64,000 nucleotides of DNA from Akanthomyces muscarius (Eukaryota; Ascomycota; Sordariomycetes; Hypocreales; Cordycipitaceae), in the NCBI RefSeq assembly GCF_028009165.1, contig NC_079245.1, forward strand, positions 682,001-746,000. Direction: 5' to 3'. Position numbers and translations under genes: made by a program. The notes below the pieces were generated by a model. The model saw nothing but the letters and a program-made list of their open reading frames with translations, was not told the origin of the DNA and made no database searches. Below, piece by piece: positions 1 to 11,401 of this stretch. Position 1 is the first letter of the stretch, and every line of letters starts with the position of its first letter.

Positions 1-430
1 CGCGTTTCGTCTGACCTTCCAAATTTGCCTGGCGCCTTCAGTCATTTTCCATTAGTTGGCTATTCCTTCGCGCCCATCCGCCCGCGATTTCGGTGCAGCG
101 ATGGCCGATGAAGTGCCAGTGGCCAGTGGCCAGTGGCCAGTGTGTCCTATGGCGCTGCCGCTACCGCTGCTAAATTGCCCATCCGCCCGGCGTATCTGTA
201 CTTATTAGTGAGCTTCAGTGTGGGGGAAACGCCAATTGTCCAGCCAATCCACTTCTCTGCACCCTGCTAGGTAACTTACCTGTTTCACCACCGACGACAA
301 CATCACGAAACCTGCTGCAAACAAGACTTTTGTCCAAGAAATACATCAGAAATATGCAACATTACTCATTCGAAGTTATACTAATCTGAGCGTTCATACT
401 AGTCCAGGCCTGCCTAATCTACTCCCCTCG
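1..430. other. Intergenic, 3' side of the Rds1-like gene
   Basis: No gene is supported here. The stretch holds a short tandem repeat (listed separately) and presumably the 3' untranslated region of the minus-strand Rds1-like gene. Confidence 0.6.
116..142. repeat. Heptanucleotide tandem repeat, unit CCAGTGG
   Basis: Just under four uninterrupted copies of CCAGTGG lie head to tail, the last ending CCAGTG. It is a simple minisatellite in noncoding sequence and could be length-variable between strains. No function is implied. Confidence 0.9.
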
Positions 431-1837
431 CTAACCCGCTTGATACACCCCCAGCGCCGCAACGTGCGGGTTCAGCATCGTCAGGTTGTACGGCGTCACG
501 TACCAGTCCACGTCTGTCAGCGCCAGGAACATGGTCCCGTTGAAGGCCGGGTCGCCCGCCCACGTCGACACGTTGGGCTGCACCGTGTACGCGCTCCGCC
601 CCTCGACGCTCACGTTCAGCAGCGGCGAGTACGTGACGTTGAGCTGCGACACCCACGCCGCAAATCTAGGCTGCGGCGCGCTCGTCGTCGTCACGTAGCT
701 GTTGTTGGGCCCGACGAGCTGCCCCGGCGCATCCCACGCCAGAAACACCTGCCGTCCGGGATACGACAGCGGCCGGCTGCGGTTCTGGCTCACCGCCGGG
801 TTGCAGTTCTCCGTCGCGAGGGTCGCGTTGATGCACATGTCCGGCGCGGAAATCTCCCCCGTCGTCAGCGTGTTGCTGCTGCCGCCCGTCGTCTCGTTCC
901 ACGCGTCGGACCCGTTGATGCGCGCCGCATTGGGCTGGTTGAGGATGCGCAGGGCCGGGAAGTTCTGCCACACGAGCCGCGTCTGGTCCGCTGCGCAGCT
1001 CGCTATGTACGGCGCCAGCAGCGTCCACGCCCAGCTCTGCGGGATGCCGACCGTGTGCCACTCGGGCATCGGGAACATGCCGCCAAACTGCCGAAAGATG
1101 AGCTGCTGCCGTGCCTCCACCGTGATGCTCTGCAGCAGCAGCTGCGCCGCGGGACCAGAGTTGAGGTGCGGCAGGAAGCCGTACACGCCGGCCTCGCCCC
1201 ACCGCGTCAGCTTCTGGCTAAAGTCGATGAACTCGCGGACGTTGGAGACGGGGTAGCTGTAGGAGCACTGCGTGGGCGCCTGCGGGCCGAGCATGTGCGT
1301 GATGACGGTGGCGTGCCCGACTTCCTGCTCCGCCATGTATTTGAGCAGGTAGCGGTCCTCGGCGTTGATGCCGTAATCGTCAAACTCCTCGTCGGTAAAG
1401 GTGGCCAGGCCCCAGAGGAAGAGATCCAGCTCGATCCACTCCTGGTACAGCGCCAGCGCAAGAGACTGATAGTCAAAGTCGCTCTGCACGCGGTAGACGG
1501 GCGCCGACCCGTTGGTGCCGACGCCGCCGCTGGGTGTGAACGGCGCGGGCTCGGGCTTGTGTAGCTTACCGTCGGCAGGGTACGAGTATGCGTCCGCGGG
1601 GGGCGGGAGCGCTGGGATCGCAGACGCCAGCACCGAAGTCGACAGAGCGCCCGTCGTGGTTGCCGACCCAGTGAACGGACCGTGGGTCGCGTTGGTGTTG
1701 TATGTGACGACGGCTGGCGGATCGGTTTCTACCGACGTAATTGTAGTTGTCGGCTGCCATAGCTTGGGAAGCGCGAGTGTGTAGGGCAATGCTGTGAGCA
1801 GCGCGACTCGGGCCACGACGTGTCCCAGCTGCATCAT
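431..1837 (-). CDS. Secreted ferritin-like protein, Rds1 family
   Basis: The protein has 468 residues, no intron, and starts at ATGATG. Residues 1-23 form a signal peptide (MMQLGHVVARVALLTALPYT, then LALP). A Thr/Pro-rich linker follows to about residue 115. The ferritin-like four-helix part (Ferritin_2 type) covers roughly 120-290; it contains the helix pairs 'YQEWIELDLFLWGL', 'YLLKYMAEQEVGHATVI' and 'LQSITVEARQQLIFRQF', which carry the spaced Glu and EQEVGH/EARQ residues expected of a carboxylate-bridged helical bundle. The C-terminal third is Asn-rich with many N-glycosylation sequons. Homologues are named after the fission yeast stress-response protein Rds1; their biochemical role is not settled. 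A 374-codon antisense frame over the same DNA is an Arg/His-rich shadow. Confidence 0.88.
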   Translation of the reverse strand: MMQLGHVVARVALLTALPYTLALPKLWQPTTTITSVETDPPAVVTYNTNATHGPFTGSATTTGALSTSVLASAIPALPPPADAYSYPADGKLHKPEPAPFTPSGGVGTNGSAPVYRVQSDFDYQSLALALYQEWIELDLFLWGLATFTDEEFDDYGINAEDRYLLKYMAEQEVGHATVITHMLGPQAPTQCSYSYPVSNVREFIDFSQKLTRWGEAGVYGFLPHLNSGPAAQLLLQSITVEARQQLIFRQFGGMFPMPEWHTVGIPQSWAWTLLAPYIASCAADQTRLVWQNFPALRILNQPNAARINGSDAWNETTGGSSNTLTTGEISAPDMCINATLATENCNPAVSQNRSRPLSYPGRQVFLAWDAPGQLVGPNNSYVTTTSAPQPRFAAWVSQLNVTYSPLLNVSVEGRSAYTVQPNVSTWAGDPAFNGTMFLALTDVDWYVTPYNLTMLNPHVAALGVYQAG

Positions 1838-3244
1838 GCTATCGACGTAAACGTGTCTTGCAAGTAATAGTTGAGCTTGAGGAAGCTACGAAACAACTTA
1901 TTATTTTGGCGGATTTATCAACGTTTTTATATTTACAAATGCAGACGTTGCTCGATGCCGCAGTCCTGCGCCGTTGCATCGACAGTGGGCAGTGAGCCGT
2001 CTATTGCGTGCGGACGTCGTCACCAAAGCCGTGTTGAGATAAACACCGGAGCCTCCATGACAGTTACTTTTTGTGCTTGTTACTTTCATATTGTGCAACT
2101 TTGTTGGGAACTCAATATAGAAATTCATCTAAAAAGGTCCATTACAAATAATGCCATGCGTCATTCCAACGTATTCATTACCGACATACTGCAACAAGTC
2201 AAAAGTAATTTCTTCTGTCCTCAGGCCTCAGAGCATTGCCGCAATCAGTCCTTTACGTGCCGGACCAGACATGAAATAGCAGACAAGTAGTCTTCATCGT
2301 CACGCAGCATCCACGGCCTGGCTTGTAAACTATTGCCCGAGAGAGAAGAAAGTGGATGTTGACAGCCGCCTGCTTGTGGTGTTTGCAAGCCATCTTTTCG
2401 CACCCTGCTCCAGCGAGGCTGCGAGTCGTCAATACCCGTCGGGCTAAAAGGCCGCGCGCGGGCCGGGGAAAAAATCCGCCCCCGCGGGGAAAAATACAAG
2501 CCATCGAATCTCTCGAGAGTAAACGTTGCTTATTAGTGTGTCGCTTCAAATATCCGATGCAGCAGCTGTTGCGGCCGGGCTGGCCTCGCAGTGGACAAAT
2601 GACTAGGCCCTCGTATTGGCCTTGCCACCACGGCCAGCTTTTCAAAAGCTCTTTCCCAAAGAAAGACAGTCAATAGCAGCTCAACAAACAAGACGCTCAC
2701 GACTTACCCAGTAAAAGAATGGGAGGTACAGGACTTGCATGCTCGCCGTGTGGAAGACGGTTTAGTCGTATCCGCTAGCGGTCGTAAAGCTAGCCCAGGT
2801 CTACAAGTGTGCGATTGGTGCTGTGTACGCGGTGGATGGATATAGCCTGGCCATAGCTAACCTGATAACCCAATTATTATTACTTTAGTCGATATCTAAC
2901 TACTGATAGCCCTATAAATAAGTACAAGGCTAACTCGAGCCTCATTCTAACCCGAACCCCTATGGATCCTAAACAATAGTTACTGACCCTAACCCTCGCG
3001 GCGGGCGTCGGTTGAACTTTGGCTAAACCTACCAGTGGTCGGATCATCATGTCAGCTATCGTCGGGTTCCTCTGGCGATGTATCCGGCCCGCGTCGGAGC
3101 AAGTGCTAGTGGCCCTAACTCAGGCATGACAGACGGTACTTGAGCATCACCGCCCAAGTCAGCAGCAAGGTCTACATTGGAACCATCCTGGTTTGCAGAC
3201 ACCACTCCACCCAGTCTTGTTTTACGCCAGTCCGCAAGGCCCTG
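1838..3244. other. Intergenic, divergent promoter region
   Basis: This 1.4 kb lies between the start codons of the Rds1-like gene (-) and the ankyrin gene (+). No coding frame shows family resemblance. The part around 2850-2990 is TA-rich with many CTA/TAG trinucleotides and looks like an old mutated sequence. A short leader exon of the ankyrin gene cannot be excluded. Confidence 0.5.
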
Positions 3245-5299
3245 ATGCCTCCTCGTCGAGGGGCTTTGTCCCTGATTGTCATCTCCGCTGCTGCTTGTCT
3301 CTTTGCAGCACTATACTGCGAATGGTCTCCGACTATAAGCCTTGCTTTGGCAACAGGCGAACGAATTGTCGGCAAAATGTATCCGAGCATGGTGTCGCTT
3401 CCTCTGCATAGGGCTGATGGTGATGTGGAGCAGGTCGCTACGTTGGTCAAAAGCGAGACGGACGTGTCTGGGATTGACGGCCCTCGTGGATGGACATCCC
3501 TTCACACTGCCGCTTCCCAAGGCCGTGACAAAACCGTGAAGCTGCTGATCGAATCCGGCGCCGACGTCAAAATTGCCACCGCCGATGGTGTGACGGCTCT
3601 TCATGCCGCGGCTGCCAGTGGCTCGCTTCCAACCATGCAGCTGCTGCTGACTGCCGGGGCCAACATGTCGGCCATTAATTTTGACTTGGAAACGCCTCTG
3701 CACGTCGCAATCCATTTCCTGCACCAAAGCGCTGCAAGGCTTCTTATTGATGCCGGAGCTAACGTCTCAGCAGCAAACGCTTATGGACAAACTGCATTGC
3801 ACGGGGCGGCTTCCAGAGGTCTGGACGACATCGCGCGTCTTCTGGTCGACGCGGGCGCTGATATTAACGCTTTGGATAACAACCTTGAAACACCAGTTTA
3901 TTGTTCCATTGCTAGCGAATCAGTTCGCATATTTCACATGTTCCTCGAGAGTGGCAAAGTGGACTACACCCCGGGAGGGGGTCCGCTACTTGTAAGAGCA
4001 GCCGAGGGCGAGGGCGACTTCTTGCTACCACTCCTCCACTCTGGAGCACAGGTGTCCGACATTTCACCTGGGGGCGAGACAGCGCTCCATCGTGGAGCCG
4101 CCTGGGGCACCGCAGGGGGTGTACAGGTGCTTCTGGACGCGGGAGCAGATCCAATGGCAATCAACGATGCATGGGAATCACCAATGCACCTGGCTAGGTC
4201 GGAAGACGTGGCGTTGTTGCTCCTCAAAACGGGGATCAGAATTTCTGGCTTGAGAGACGCAAGTAAAATCTTGCTTGATGCTGCATCCCGCGGATGGGCG
4301 ACCTTTGCACCGCTGTTTTTCGAGGAGGGGTTCGTCGTCTCGGAAGCAAACAAGCAGGGCGAAACAATACTGCACCTTGCTGCCGCGGCAGGCTCAGAAT
4401 CATTGACCCAATGGTCTCTAGATGCCGGTGCGAATTTGTCCAGTGTTACTATCGCGCACGACACCGCTTTGCACAAGGCTGCAATGAGCGGCTCTGTGCC
4501 GGTTACGCGCCTGCTCCTCACCGCAGGGGCCGAGGTTTCGGCCGCGAATGCGAACGGGGAGACCCCATTGCATTATGCCACGCTCGCAGGATCCGATGCA
4601 GTGGCTCGCGTACTTCTGGAAGCGGCAGCTGACGTTAATGCACGATCAGTCGACGATAGTACAGCTCTCCATCTAGCCTCTATGCGTTGGTCCATGGGCA
4701 TCAGTTCCCTGCTCCTGGAAGCTGGGCTTCTGATGAACATGCACTGCAATGAGGCTGTCCCCGTAGATTTTGAGACGACCTATAAAACCGCTGCTGCCAT
4801 CCGACGACTGATTAGCCATGGAGCTGATGTATCGGCCACGAATTCAGACGGCGAGACACCTTTCCACATTGCCCTCGGGTCCGGCATAAAGCAGGAAAGG
4901 AACACTCTTCTTCCTGATGCGCCATTGTGGCGCGTCAGCGGGGCGGGTGAGCAGTTCAAAGCCATAAGCCAAGAGTTTTTGGATGCCGGAGCCGACCTCT
5001 CCGTTCCTACCAAGGACGGTGACACGGTCTTGCATTTGGCGGCACTGGGAGGATGGCTCGAAGCGATGCAGCTGCTCATTGATGCTGGGGCAGAGGTGGC
5101 GGCAACAAATTCAAGAGGAGAATCCGTCTTGCATTATGCAGCGCTTTCAAACTCAATGGCAGCGGCGAAGCTGATCTTGGACTGTGGCGCAGACGCTTCG
5201 GTAAAGGCAGAGGACGGCCGGACAGCTCGAGAGTTTCTGCAAGCAGAAGGTTGGGACCCGGAGCTAAGGGCGCTCCTTTCCCACGAGCTTGAGCTGTGA
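3245..5299 (+). CDS. Ankyrin-repeat protein with N-terminal membrane anchor
   Basis: The open frame extends 5' to a TTG at 3140, but the first ATG is at 3245, giving 684 residues. Directly after MPPRRG comes a hydrophobic segment (LSLIVISAAACLFAALY), best read as a signal anchor or signal peptide. From about residue 75 to the C-terminus the protein is a stack of roughly 15 or more ankyrin repeats, recognisable by repeated 'G.T.LH.AA..G....V..LL.AGADV.A' patterns, for example 'GWTSLHTAASQGRDKTVKLL' and 'DTVLHLAALGGWLEAMQLL'. Ankyrin repeats bind other proteins; the partner is unknown. No other domain is visible. If the hydrophobic segment is an anchor, positive residues before it predict that the repeats lie on the far (luminal or extracellular) side, which would be unusual; topology is not settled by sequence. 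Confidence 0.82.
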   Translation: MPPRRGALSLIVISAAACLFAALYCEWSPTISLALATGERIVGKMYPSMVSLPLHRADGDVEQVATLVKSETDVSGIDGPRGWTSLHTAASQGRDKTVKLLIESGADVKIATADGVTALHAAAASGSLPTMQLLLTAGANMSAINFDLETPLHVAIHFLHQSAARLLIDAGANVSAANAYGQTALHGAASRGLDDIARLLVDAGADINALDNNLETPVYCSIASESVRIFHMFLESGKVDYTPGGGPLLVRAAEGEGDFLLPLLHSGAQVSDISPGGETALHRGAAWGTAGGVQVLLDAGADPMAINDAWESPMHLARSEDVALLLLKTGIRISGLRDASKILLDAASRGWATFAPLFFEEGFVVSEANKQGETILHLAAAAGSESLTQWSLDAGANLSSVTIAHDTALHKAAMSGSVPVTRLLLTAGAEVSAANANGETPLHYATLAGSDAVARVLLEAAADVNARSVDDSTALHLASMRWSMGISSLLLEAGLLMNMHCNEAVPVDFETTYKTAAAIRRLISHGADVSATNSDGETPFHIALGSGIKQERNTLLPDAPLWRVSGAGEQFKAISQEFLDAGADLSVPTKDGDTVLHLAALGGWLEAMQLLIDAGAEVAATNSRGESVLHYAALSNSMAAAKLILDCGADASVKAEDGRTAREFLQAEGWDPELRALLSHELEL

Positions 5300-5642
5300 A
5301 GCCTGCACCCGGCTATGTGGTTGTCCCTCGACAGCTCGTGGCCTAGTACGCGGGATAACGAACTTTCCGGGTACTTTCCGGGTTGGCTTGGTATCTTCAG
5401 CTATAAGCTCTCAATCGAACCTCGTGACAGAGAGTTGATTCCTTTTTTCTTCAATTGTTATTACTCGTGCTGTTCGATACTTGTATGAAGGACCAGGCGT
5501 CTCTTTTCTAGGACATAAATAAGAGGCATCTAAGCGTCTGTAAAACGAACATTGTTGTCTACGAAGACGTCTTTTACCACGCGGCACCTCCATAATGGTT
5601 GCTTATATTCCAATTTGCAGAGGCATCTCTATTTCGCAGCTA
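5300..5642. other. Intergenic between two convergent genes
   Basis: The 3' regions of the ankyrin gene (+) and the aldehyde dehydrogenase (-) meet here. Nothing else is visible. Confidence 0.6.
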
Positions 5643-7272
5643 TCAATCCTTCCATGTGACGGTCTTGGTAACAAGAAACTCGTCCAGTCCCATGTTGGCG
5701 TTGAATCTGCCCCATCCGCTGTCCTTGACACCGCCATGGGGCAGGACAGGCTCGTCATGAATGGTCATGCTGTTGATGTGTACGGCACTGCTACATGATT
5801 AGAATGCTGCCCTGGCAACTTTCGCTGCTGCCATTTCTTAACTTACCCGGACTCAATTCTCTTGGCGAGGGCAAGACCCTTTCGCAAGTTCTCTGTAAAG
5901 ACAGCGGCCGACAATCCATATCCTCCTTGGTTTGCAAGTGCAACGGCCTGGTCATCAGTCTCGACAGTCATGCAGGCGGCCACGGGCGCAAAAGCTTCTT
6001 CATTCCACACGGCCATGTTCTTGTCCACCTTGCCGAGAATAACAGGGGTGATTCGAACACCCTTGTCGTTGACCTGGTCCGCTGATCCAATGAGAAGATT
6101 GGCGCCTGCTGAAAGAGCATTGGAGACGATGTTCTGGACACGGGCCTTTGATGCAGCAGATACTAGAGTTGGCCTTTCGGAAGCGCCGTTGCTGGATTGA
6201 GCCGCTGCCTTTTTGAGTGCTTCGCCAAACTTTTCTGCAACAGAAGCGTGCACGATAATTCTGTCAGTAGACATGCAGATCTGGCCAGACTATTATTCCG
6301 ATTAGCATTCCATGTCATCCCAAACCTTGTCTCCCCCTAAACTAGTGAAATCCGAAATCACCTACATTCAAGAATGATCCCGCTATAATGTTATTTGCGG
6401 CCAGATCCAGGTCTGCGTCTTCGCAGACGATGGCGCTGTTCTTACCTCCTAGCTCCATAAGGCACGGCTTAAGATTTCTACCACACGCCTCAGCAATCTT
6501 ACGGCCAACAGCGGTGCTGCCTGTAAAGTTGATCTTGCGAACGGCGGGGTGCTCAATCATAGCGTTCACCACTGCAGGAGCAGCCTTGGCTGAGCAGGAC
6601 ACAATATTCAGGCATCCTTCCGGGAGCCCAGCATCCTGGAGTGCCTTTCCAATGGCCCAATAACAGCGGGGTGAGAGCTCAGAGGGCTTAAGGATAGTAG
6701 TATTACCAGCAGCAAGTGCGCAGGCGGCGGATCGGATGCCAAAGACATATGGCGCATTCCTTTTCTATCAGCACTTTTATAAATCATTTTTATACAGTAG
6801 ATTATGCAGCATACCAGGGAACAATTCCGAGAACAACACCAATAGGCTCTTTAAAGACAATGGCGCTCTGGCCATCCTCCTCAACGACTGGGACGCTACC
6901 ACAGATAGAGGTAATGCGGCCAGCAATATCGCGAAGCATCCGAATGCTTAGTGGCACCACAAAATATTGCGACGCTGCCACATCTGCGCCCATCTCCGTG
7001 CGCATGTAGGAGGCATTCTCCTCTAGGCGGCTTTCCAAAATGTCAGCAGCTTTAAGCAGGACATCACGCCTCGCCGTGGGCTTCATCTGCGACCAGGCAG
7101 GGAGGGCCGCCGCCGCGGCGTCTACCGCCCTCACAGCATCCTCCTCAGTTGCATCGGCGGCCTTCCAGCAAGTCTCGCCCGTATAAGGGCTGACAACGTC
7201 AAAAGTCGCGGCGCCAGCTTCCTCCTGGCCGGCAATGAGCAACGGGACAACGGTTTGCGTAGATGCGGCCAT
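5643..7272 (-). CDS. NAD(P)-dependent aldehyde dehydrogenase (aromatic-aldehyde type)
   Basis: There are four exons (7272-6815, 6759-6366, 6289-5847, 5787-5643) with canonical GT-AG introns, and together they give a frame of 479 residues, the normal size for the ALDH superfamily. Recognisable motifs run in order: the 'IVPWNAP' strand (split by intron 1), 'NFTGSTAVGRKIAE' in the cofactor site, the general base in 'LMELGGKNS', the catalytic cysteine in 'SGQICMSTDR' (formed across intron 2), 'EEAFAPV', and the C-terminal 'GAVHIN' and 'PHGGVKDSGWGRF' (across intron 3). The overall pattern resembles salicylaldehyde/vanillin/benzaldehyde dehydrogenases, which oxidise an aromatic aldehyde to its acid. 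The MFS transporter gene lies just upstream on the same strand, suggesting uptake or efflux of a related compound. Confidence 0.9.
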
Positions 7273-7926
7273 TTTTCGTCGTTTTCTCGAGTGACTGCCA
7301 GTAATGGTCGATACTTGAGTAAAGCTTGTGAGACACGCAATTTAAAGACAGCGGACCCTCCAGTTTAAAAGCTGCCACATCGGACGCATAGTCCAGGGGT
7401 GCTGTACTAATCAGCGCAGTACGCCGACTTTTGTCCCGCTGCTCCACAGGTGCTTCGAGAAGCCCAACTTCCAGCTGCAGAACTGGATCAGTTCGTGTGT
7501 GTCTAGCTAGGTAGGCATGGAGAAGATTCAACACATTCAGCAAAGGCAGGCGACGACCTCTCTTTCCAAGCACATGTCCACTGGTGGAAGTCATTCTGTA
7601 ACATGCCAACCCCGGACGACAACCGCTGTGGGAAGGAGATGGCTGGCCACGCCGCGCTCCCCCCAGTCGCCCGGCGCTAACATTAGTTTCAGTGCCAAGC
7701 TCGTTCCTACTAGTAGACTAAAGTTTCTAGTGGGTAACTAACTGAGACTCTACGGCGGGCACGACGTTATTCCACTGATATGTAGCTGTAATCTCGACCA
7801 TGTACAGATTACTGTGGTATTCATGATTTTCTCTAGTCTCACAATTTTTACATGCAATTATTAGGTGTTGTACAGGTATCTAGTAAGACAAAAATTGAGG
7901 GTATTGGCGGATAATTCGCTGTCTTA
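7273..7926. other. Intergenic, ALDH promoter and MFS 3' region
   Basis: This 650 bp separates two minus-strand genes. A minus-strand frame of 136 codons at 7199-7609 begins at TTG, overlaps the ALDH start in another frame and has no family resemblance; I do not call it. Confidence 0.5.
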
Positions 7927-9622
7927 TCACTCGTCACTGATGACCTTTTCTCCATCTTCCGTACTGGCAATGCTCTTGCTCACGTACTTGGTGAGGTTTC
8001 GCACACCATGTCCCTTCAGGATCACCCCAACCATGAGGAGATCAACAAACAGGATAAACAGTGCTCCCATCCCCCACATCCAGCCGACACCGACCGCCGA
8101 CTGCCACTGCGTGACAATAAACACCGACATCAAGCCAAAGGCGATGCGGTAGGAGTTGAGCGCTACCGAAGCCTCGACGGGAGTGCGCAGGAAGCACTCA
8201 ATGATGTAGTTGTAGCAGATGGGCAGAATGAGAAGGGCGGCGAACCAAATGAGGAACGAAGCCACTGCGAGAACCATAAAGTGCAGGTGGAAGTGCAGGC
8301 CCGCTCCGTAAATAGCCAGTCCGATGGGCAAAAGGACGCCGGGGAGGACGGTGTTGGCGAGACGATACTCGGGATGCCACTCGCCGCGGCGGCGGCGGGC
8401 CACCAGCAACGGGATCTTGTCGTTGAACATGTATCCGTAGGCCTGGGCACCAATGATGCCCACCCATGCCGTCATCGTGAAGAAGGCGAGTTGGAGCGGC
8501 GAGAAGCCGTATCCGCCAGCCTCGACGGGAGGGCTCACGTAGATGGCCAGCGTAGACGCCTGCATGATGGGGAGTCCAAGAGCCACAAAGACGTATACAC
8601 CGACAAGGATGGTAATTGGGGTCACGGTGATTTGGAGAGGGACAATCGCACGGCGTTTCTAGATGAATGCAGCAGTTAGCTTCCGACTCGTCACAGGATA
8701 GTTGGACGGAATAAGACGTACCATCTCAGCCAGACGACCATCAGGCTGCGTCTTGTTGCCAGGGAAGAAAGTCGCGGCGCGGTTCGCAAACCAGCTGCTC
8801 GGCAGAGGAGCACGGTTCACGGCCTCGGGGTCGCGGTTAAAGGTGGTGTCCTCGACGAAGCAGAAGACGGCGACAATGGCGGCGCCGACGGGGCCCAGCG
8901 TCCACCAAAACACGTACTCCCACGGCTTCGACTCGGCGATGAAGCCACCCAACGTTCCGCCGCCCACGACAGCGAAAATGATGAGGACCTCGAAGATGGC
9001 AAAGGCCTTGCCGCGCTGGTGGAGGAAGAACATGTCCATGATGAAGCCGGTGCCCATGATGGCCGGGATGACGCCAAACAGGCCGCAAATCACACGCGAG
9101 ATGGTAAATGGGACAAAGTCATCCGGGCCCGTCATCTTGGCGGCCCAGATCTGGCAGGCAAAGGTAGCGACGAGACTCCATAGGATGACGGAGCTGCGTC
9201 CAACAAGACCAGCGAGAGGTGTGAATATGAACGGGCCGGCCATCCAGCCCGCCAGGGCGGCGGCGACGGTGTTGAGCAGGTCGGCCTGCGTCTTGTGGTA
9301 GGTGGGTATTTGCAGGATAAAGGTCAGCTGGTTGGAGTTGGGGGACATTTGGCCCGCGAAGCCAGCCAGGCAGACGCAGGCAAAGATGATGAGCTTCTTC
9401 CGCAGCGGCCAGTTCTATCACATTTCTGGTCAGTCACTGTTCGTCCAAGCGACAACGCCGGCAGGGTTTTCTAAATGTGAGGTACTGTCTTACCAAGGGA
9501 TCCTCGGGGTCGTCGCTGGGCTGCGGGATGAGGACAAAATCCTTGCCATCCGTCTTCTCGGCGACGGTAGGCGCAGCGCCGCGCTTCTCCTGCGAGCCAT
9601 CTTCGGATGGTTGCGACGACAT
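7927..9622 (-). CDS. MFS transporter, drug:H+ antiporter-like
   Basis: Three exons (9622-9494, 9414-8722, 8658-7927) join in frame to 517 residues. A second ATG 27 bp further out (9649) would add nine residues. After a charged N-terminal cytoplasmic tail ending 'DDPEDPLNWPLRKK', which is the typical entry to helix 1 in fungal DHA1-type carriers, there are about 12 hydrophobic helices with a central cytoplasmic loop near the second intron (rich in charged residues, 'GNKTQPDGRLAEM'). The loop between helices 2 and 3 has 'GPFIFTPLAGLVGRSS', the degenerate MFS signature. The substrate cannot be read from sequence. The aldehyde dehydrogenase gene follows on the same strand. Confidence 0.88.
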
Positions 9623-11401
9623 GATAGGAGCCCAATGAGAAGATGCCAAAAGAATTGAAGCGAATGTTCTTTTGGTGTGCGCTAAAGAGCAAAGAAGGAA
9701 TGTAACACGGTTGGACTTGATTTTGGAAACATCTCAGTGAATTTATTTTGCTAGTGTCGTTTTTCTGCAGGGCCACGGGGGCGAACTGCTTTCTACAGCA
9801 ACGGCACCAAATTAGCACAAGAATGCCGTTATGCACGGCAGCGGGGTCCAAAGTAAAAAGGGTCCAGAACCGTTCTATCTTTTCAACATATATTGCAAAA
9901 TAGATTACAGCCGAGGAGAGACGGGGGGGGGCGTTAGTGTAGCTGAGTGCCCGATAAGCGTCACAGCCTGCGAGGCTAAGATCTGTCGGAACACAAGGTG
10001 AGCCTGCGATTTCCGAAGGGCACGTGCTACATTCATGCATAGAATAGCGCTGGGTAGAGAAACTGTGAAAAGGCTTGCGCAACCGAATACCTACGTTGGC
10101 GCACAAGACAAGCGTCTCCTATGGCGTGAGGGCATGGTTTGTTCAACTGGCGCAACGGCGGAGCTATAGCCATCTTGGGTGTTACCCGCTACAAGGTACA
10201 AGGTTGACGAAACTCTTCAACGTGATAGTTTGCCGGTTCCTGCGGGTAAAATCCACTTTTCGGACAATTATAAAGTCCTGCTTCTCGGAGATGCTACGCC
10301 GCCTGAAGAGAAAACTCGGTACAAAGGCCTCCCACATGAGAGCAGGGGGTCATCTGCGGCAGCCAGGGTGCCAAAAATGTTTCGCCATGTGGGTAACGAG
10401 ATTTGACAAGGGCTACGGTGTGCGCGCCGTCGAATCAACGATTTTAATGGCAAAGCACGCTGCTCCAGGGGTTCCCGGCAGGCGCTCCGAGAGGGGACGA
10501 AAAAACACCGCCCGGTCAATGACGGGCCACAGGAGCTGCCAGCCATCACCACTCTAGCTAAGCTTTATCTTTGGATAGTGAGAATTCATGTTATGATAAT
10601 TAGAATGTAAAACAATGTCGTGATATTTTTAAAGTACTTTGTTTACTTGTAGATGGCCTTGAATGACTGGTGTTAGATGACCTCGACCGGCGGTGTTTTT
10701 TGTCCCCCACTAGGCGCTTTGCCAGCTCGAGGTCGTATCGGCCGCTCAGGTGGTATATTTTTCAAGAGGTGGGGATTAAGAGGCCCCACGACCGAGAGAG
10801 GAAAAACACAGCGTGAATCGACGCCACAACTGACGAACAAGACTCAGGTTCTGCAGCTCACGACGCATGCTCGACCAGTCAGGAAGGGGCGGCTGCGGAA
10901 GACGTCAAGATGAACCAGTCAAAAAGCGTCTCCGAGAGCATGGGTCGCCCACTTTATGGTGTCGAAGCCTTGCTTAGTTGGGGAAAGTCGGCCCAGTCTG
11001 TAATAAGACATTTAGGTATTCCGGAAACTCGGGCGCCGTTTTTTCTCACAGCCTGAATCGACTGGCTCGACTAAACACACAAGGGAAAACCGGCGAGTAG
11101 TGGGGGCCAACCGAGGGAAAAAGAAGCAAGATTAGAGCAGATCAAGGTCAAAAATTCTTCATGCGAGACACCTAAGGGGTGGACCCAGAACTGTGAGGAG
11201 AAAGTCCCGGTTCACGTCAAATCCCCGATTGCGTGGCGAATGAGTTCCTAGAAATCGGGTAGAGCGTCACGCTGCTTGATTCATGATCTATTGTCCTTTT
11301 TGCAAATAAAAGATTGCCTGCGAAAAAATCCCCCCCTTCCCCCTTTCCCCCGTGCTTTTCGATCCAGGCAGATTATCCACCCCCGAGGCTGGTTCGCAAA
11401 A
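9623..11401. other. Intergenic, divergent promoter region
   Basis: This 1.8 kb lies between the MFS gene (-) and the rhodopsin-fold gene (+). The longest frame (10075-10557, +) begins at a non-ATG codon and is basic and featureless. No tRNA or repeat was found. A pyrimidine-rich tract near 11326-11352, just upstream of the 11402 start, fits a fungal core promoter or 5' untranslated region. Confidence 0.5.

Noticed and set aside
440..1564. 374-codon plus-strand frame antisense to the Rds1-like gene
   Set aside because: It starts with a run of Arg/His/Val-rich low-complexity sequence, the usual result of reading the complement of GC-biased codons, and the opposite strand encodes a clear family member with a signal peptide.
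2983..2996. CCCTAACCCT, like a telomere repeat
   Set aside because: Just over one and a half units in a TA-rich intergenic stretch; no array, and genes continue on both sides.
6040..6062. GGTGATTCGAACACCC, resembling the T-arm end of a tRNA gene
   Set aside because: It lies inside the coding exon of the aldehyde dehydrogenase and no acceptor stem or anticodon arm can be folded around it.
10075..10557. 160-codon plus-strand frame
   Set aside because: It begins at a non-ATG codon, is basic and featureless, and lies in a promoter region where the other strand is equally open.
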